DNA from: Psilocybe azurescens
Taxonomy: Eukaryota; Basidiomycota; Agaricomycetes; Agaricales; Agrocybaceae
Assembly: GCA_023853785.1 (NCBI GenBank)
Contig: JAJIRX010000859.1
Span: 186,001 to 250,000, forward strand
Reading direction: 5' to 3'
DNA: 64,000 nt
Position 1 is the first letter of the stretch; the number at the start of each line of letters is the position of its first letter. A program made the position numbers and the translations under genes. Under the pieces are notes generated by a model, which saw nothing but the letters and a program-made list of their open reading frames with translations, ran no database searches and was not told where the DNA came from. Below are positions 59,402-64,000 of this stretch, one piece after another.

Positions 59402-60714
59402 CTATTGGATGTGCGTCCATATATTGTTGCTGAGATCGAGAACCCATTCAGTTTGGGAAGGGAAGATGACGCGCCGCAGTGTCGGGCATGCACGATGCCA
59501 TTCCATGCACAGGCCAAGTTCCTCCAGAGAGTCAGCTCTTCCCACACCATCTATACCCGTCGGCGATAGATCAAGCAACGAGAGCTGAGAAAACGCATTA
59601 AGCACGGACGAAAGCCCTGCTAAAATCCTCTAAAGTTTTTCATCAAAGAAGAAAAGCAAAAGAGAACGAAAAAAAATAAAAAGATTGGATTAGATGGATG
59701 TCAATGACATATTATAATGAGAGGGTCTAGAATGGGAGGGAAAGGCTTGGTGATGTGGTGGTGGTGGGGGGTTCGAGCAAAAGAAGAAGACAGAAGACTC
59801 ACGATCCCGGAGAATGAGTAGTGCAGGGTGTGGCGGAGGGCGAGTTTCACGCGCAGGCTTTCCACAGTGGGAAGATACGTCGAGACGTTGCGCAGGAGCA
59901 CAGGGCGCACAGACATGGCCGACAGGTCGAGGTACCTCAGCGGGACCGTCGCGCACGTCATGCGGGGCAGATTCTCGCGGTTCACGTCCGAGTCCTGCCC
60001 GACGAGCGAGAGGTACTGCACAGGCCTCCCGGGGAGCAGCGCCGCCGCCGCGTCCGCCGAGCCGCGGAACGACGAGAGGTGCGGGAGCGCCGTTGCAGGG
60101 AGCGCCTCGAGCGCGGCGTGCAGGCGCGGGTGCAGGTCAGATAGCCGAAGATGACGTAGCGTGGGGTGCGAGGCCAGGAACGCGACAAGCACACCGGTGT
60201 AGGGCTGCACGCCCTTTAGACTCTCCGCTCCTAGGGTGCACGAGCGGAGGTGGGCGAACTGACACCCGCATATCACCCGCTCGACGGCGTGCATCTGCAC
60301 CTGCATTGTTGGGTAGTGGGGGTGGAGCCCTGGGACGAGGTTCGCGGGGCCCAGGAACAGGTCGAGCGATTCGAGGGGCGTGAGGAGCCTTAGGACGTCG
60401 GCCAGCTGCTCACATGCAGCGAACAAATATTGTGGAGAGGGTGGGGGCGCCGAGGAATCCGCCTGCCATCGGATGTGCAGTTTCTTCGCAGATTCGAAGA
60501 GGTGGGCCCGCTGCCGCATGGCGTCGCACCATCGCAGGGTCTTGAGCGGTAGAGGCGAGCCTTCTGAGAGAAGGTCGTGGATATAAATGGAAGAATAAAG
60601 AATGCGTTCTGCTACGGCGTTGAATCTGATCGAAGCACACGCCGCTACGGCCAAAGATGAAGGCGGCAGCTCGTCGAAGATCGCGGCGAGGGTCTCGTTG
60701 GGCAATCCCATCAT
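59402..60714 (-). CDS. F-box / leucine-rich-type protein
   Basis: Start ATG 60714 (MMGLPNETLAAIFDELPPSS): 'LPNETLAAIFDEL' followed by 'LAVAACASIRFNAVAERIL' has the form of an F-box, the SKP1-binding module of SCF ubiquitin ligases. The rest holds leucine-rich-repeat-like strings ('LESLDLFLGPANL', 'HLRSCTLGAESLKGV', 'TLRHLRLSDLHPRL', 'PLRYLDLSAMSVRPV', 'QLSLLDLSPTGI'), the usual substrate-recognition part. Two exons, joined by an unusually long intron for this window (59630-59803, 174 nt). About 380 residues. The first exon is markedly GC-rich compared with its neighbours. Agaricomycetes carry large, fast-evolving families of such proteins; the target is unknown. Confidence 0.83.
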
Positions 60715-61172
60715 GCAGATGGACGTTGGAGCCTATTGTTTGAAGGGTTATTTGGATGTCGATGAACGAAGGGGCGTTCCTGACAACAGCTGGGATGATA
60801 AAGCGAAGACCCGAGGGAACGCCTGGGAGATGAAAAGACGTTAGCTATACGAACGGAGAATGTCCGGACAAACCTGTAAGGTAATATGTCGGGGAGGCGG
60901 AGGATCGACGGAATTACGGCCGCCTACTTATGTCAAGGCGGTAAAGAAATGTGATGGCGCTCGATAAGAAGTGAAATTTTGGGGCCTTGCTGCAGACATT
61001 ATGAACTATCTTCCAAGCATGTTTTTCACGTGGGAACGAGCAGGGTTGGGAAGAGTTGCAGCTACGAGCCAACTTAATTGAATCCACCGAAAGAGGATGT
61101 GAAAGAGAAATAAATAAATAAAAGTACAGTATGGTTACAGAAAAGCGAGCAAACTAAATCCACACCAAGCAT
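60715..61172. other. intergenic region: F-box gene 5' flank and H4 3' flank
   Basis: This 458-bp stretch contains a CACGTG at about 61027. No other feature was recognised. Confidence 0.5.
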
Positions 61173-61648
<476 letters not shown>

Positions 61649-61929
61649 ATTGATTTAAGTTGGTGGTTGAGGGAGGTGGTGAAGTGTGTTGTTGTTGGTG
61701 GTGGAGGTGGGTGGTAGTGAGATGGCAAGTCACGACACTCCAAGCTTGGTTATATAACAGCACTTTGTGGCTGTGCTACATTTCCTCGTTTGTTGATCTT
61801 TAGAGGCGCGATGAGTCACGTGGAAAGCGCGATCGTGTTTATATATAACGGAGCCGCCTTCGGGGCTGGAATTCCTCACTCACTTTCACCACCACCAACA
61901 ACCACCACCGTCACTCAACAACATCTCCA
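61649..61929. promoter_or_regulatory. bidirectional H4-H3 promoter
   Basis: Only 281 bp separate the H4 and H3 start codons. A TATATAA box on the H3 side (61842-61848) and a palindromic TTATATAA (61750-61757) on the H4 side are about 90 bp apart. Between them is a composite TGAGTCACGTG (61812-61822), which combines a bZIP-type TGAGTCA with an E-box CACGTG. Coordinate S-phase expression of the pair is expected from known histone gene organisation. Confidence 0.7.
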
Positions 61930-62458
<529 letters not shown>

Positions 62459-63350
62459 AGGAGGAGGATATTATTTGCTTTCGGGTTCTTGTTCTATTAT
62501 TGTACTCTTAGTGTATTTGCCTATTTATCTTTTTCTCTTAATCGCTCTCAATGGCTGAACTGTGTGATTGACTGCGGCCGTTCAAATGCTCACATCTAAT
62601 CACTGTTCATTAATTGTGTTTATTCAGTTCAAGAAAGTAGAGGAAAGTAGAGAGGGGAATGTGCGAGGGTGTGTGCCATTTATTGTCGCACTTGAGAGTT
62701 ACGCTAATTGAACGTGATTATTAGGCTGTCTTATAGACCGGTGCTATGTGCAGTCTTTTCGCATAGTTTGGATGCACTGCGTCATAAAAATGGTTATTGA
62801 AAATGAAGAGAATGTTGGAATTTACGGATTAGGCGAAAGAATATCCAAATGTGGAAATGTGTCATCATCGCTGACGGGACAGTGGAGTGCGCAGTATGCT
62901 TAGCATCCACAACGCAACAGAATGGTAGTAAGCCTTACAACATATCCCAAAACACCCTATTCACTGGCTTCCTTACAGAAAATGAGCAAGATCCGACTAG
63001 TATCTCAGACTGCCAAGGCTGTCTCGCAACGGTTCAGCCTGGCCGTCCCAGCCAAAATACTCGATCAGTATTTTATCCAGACAATCTCAAGTCAGAATTC
63101 CCCTTCTTCTCTTGGCTTGTCGCACTCCGTGTCATCGCCTCATCCCAAACAATTTCTCTTATAACTCGCTGGTCGAGCACCGCCGCTGTTGTCTCTCTTT
63201 TCTCCTGCTAATCTTCCGTCCCCTCTTCACCCTTTGCTGATCAACCAACTCTTTCGCTCTTCCCGCCACAACCGCTACAGGCCCATTCTCTCCGTCTAAT
63301 ACTCGCTGATCTATCTATTTGTCGTACTCACTAATCTTGCTTCTGTTATC
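62459..63350. other. intergenic region between H3 and the aspartic protease gene
   Basis: This 892-bp stretch holds the H3 3' flank and the protease promoter. A 120-codon frame (62849-63211) has no protein-like features. The last 200 bp before the protease start are pyrimidine-rich, as in many fungal promoters. Confidence 0.5.
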
Positions 63351-64000
63351 ATGCTACCGCCGTCTGCGTCTCTTCTCGCTGCTATCCTGCTTTCGGTCTC
63401 GTCGTCATGCTCCGCAGCGCCCCAAACAAATGGCCAGACCGGTCAAACCATGCCTCTCAAGAAACGGGCACCGCCCGCGCGCACAGAAGAGGAATGGGGT
63501 GTCTGGGCCAAAAACCATCGAGAAGGCCTCGAGGCCAAGTACGGCAATCCCAAGCACGATAAACGTGCGACTGGGACAAACTTGTACGCACGGTTTCAGC
63601 TTTGTCTTACGACTACGTGGTACTTAGTGACTCTTCTTCTTCCTTTTAGAATCACGAATCAGAATGGAGACTCGAGGTGTGTAGGTTATCAGCTCAAGCA
63701 AATATTCATCTAAACGACCTGCACAGTTACTTTGGTTCTCTAGCCATCGGTACTCCTCCAACAGCATACAACGTCATCCTCGACACAGGCTCAGCGTGCG
63801 TTTCCTCCTACATCCCCCTTGCAATTCTCACACAACTAAAACTAATTAATTGACCTTTAGCGATCTCTGGGTTGCCGATTCAGAGTGCATCACAGGCTGC
63901 GCAAACGTGCCTACATTCAGCCCTTCCTCTTCCTCCACATTCCAGAACCAAAGCACCTCCTTTTCCATCACCTATGGCAGCGGGGAGGCCGCTGGCTCTC
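63351..64000 (+). CDS. pepsin-like aspartic protease, 5' part (cut by window edge)
   Basis: Secreted A1-family aspartic endopeptidase. Start ATG 63351: signal peptide 'LLAAILLSVSSSCSAAP', then a propeptide with dibasic sites ('LKKRAPPA' and 'KHDKRATG') suited to Kex2-type processing. The mature part reads 'YFGSLAIGTPPTAYNVILDT' with the first catalytic Asp in DTGS, followed by 'DLWVADSECITGCANVPTF' and 'ITYGSGEAAGS', the flap region. The C-x-x-x-C after the catalytic loop (ECITGC) is the usual small disulfide. At least three introns, one splitting the codon after DTGS. The second catalytic Asp and the stop lie beyond the window. Confidence 0.93.

Noticed and set aside
59814..60383. 189-codon plus-strand frame rich in Gly, Arg and Ala
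   Set aside because: Antisense shadow of the GC-rich F-box gene exon.

Overview
The window looks like chromosomal DNA of a filamentous basidiomycete, most likely an Agaricomycete mushroom-forming fungus. The genes are dense and cut by many short introns of about 47-65 nt with GT...AG ends. The content fits this group: a heme-thiolate peroxidase/peroxygenase, a secreted FAD-linked oxidoreductase, a flavodoxin-fused fungal sulfite reductase beta subunit, a TKL-like kinase and a divergent histone H3/H4 pair. No rRNA, tRNA, CRISPR array or prokaryotic operon was seen.

Layout. 0-4.5 kb: cytoplasmic dynein intermediate chain (-, cut by the left edge), a doubtful micro-gene and the spindle-checkpoint protein BUB3 (+). 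6.3-14 kb, metabolic and secreted: FAD oxidoreductase (+), peroxisomal-type alanine-glyoxylate aminotransferase (-), unspecific peroxygenase-like protein (-). 14.4-22.4 kb: a DEAD-box helicase with a mitochondrial-type N-terminus (-) and sulfite reductase beta subunit MET5 (-). Between these two sits a 479-bp fold-back transposable element with CACTG/CAGTG ends and ATA duplications, 32 bp from the helicase start codon. 23-28 kb: a kinase with a Sin3-type PAH domain at its N-terminus (+) and a small Ser/Pro-rich protein (-). 28-41.5 kb: gene-poor, low-complexity DNA around one large disordered AT-hook protein (-). 41.5-49 kb: a small two-exon gene (+) and the replication-fork repair factor MMS22/Mus7 (-). 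49-59 kb: secreted PEBP-family protein (-), coiled-coil protein (+), two consecutive METTL21-type methyltransferases (-,-) and an F-BAR/RhoGAP protein (+). 59-64 kb: F-box-like protein (-), histone H4 (-) and H3 (+) sharing one promoter, and the start of a pepsin-like protease (+, cut by the right edge).

The genes do not form an obvious pathway cluster. The functional pairings are H3 with H4, which share a 281-bp bidirectional promoter, and the two adjacent lysine-methyltransferase-like genes. Several genes (AT-hook protein, kinase, MMS22, PEBP, coiled-coil protein) can be read as full proteins only if single-base shifts are assumed, mostly in homopolymers. This suggests residual assembly indels and should be borne in mind when using the CDS coordinates, which run from start codon to stop codon and include introns.
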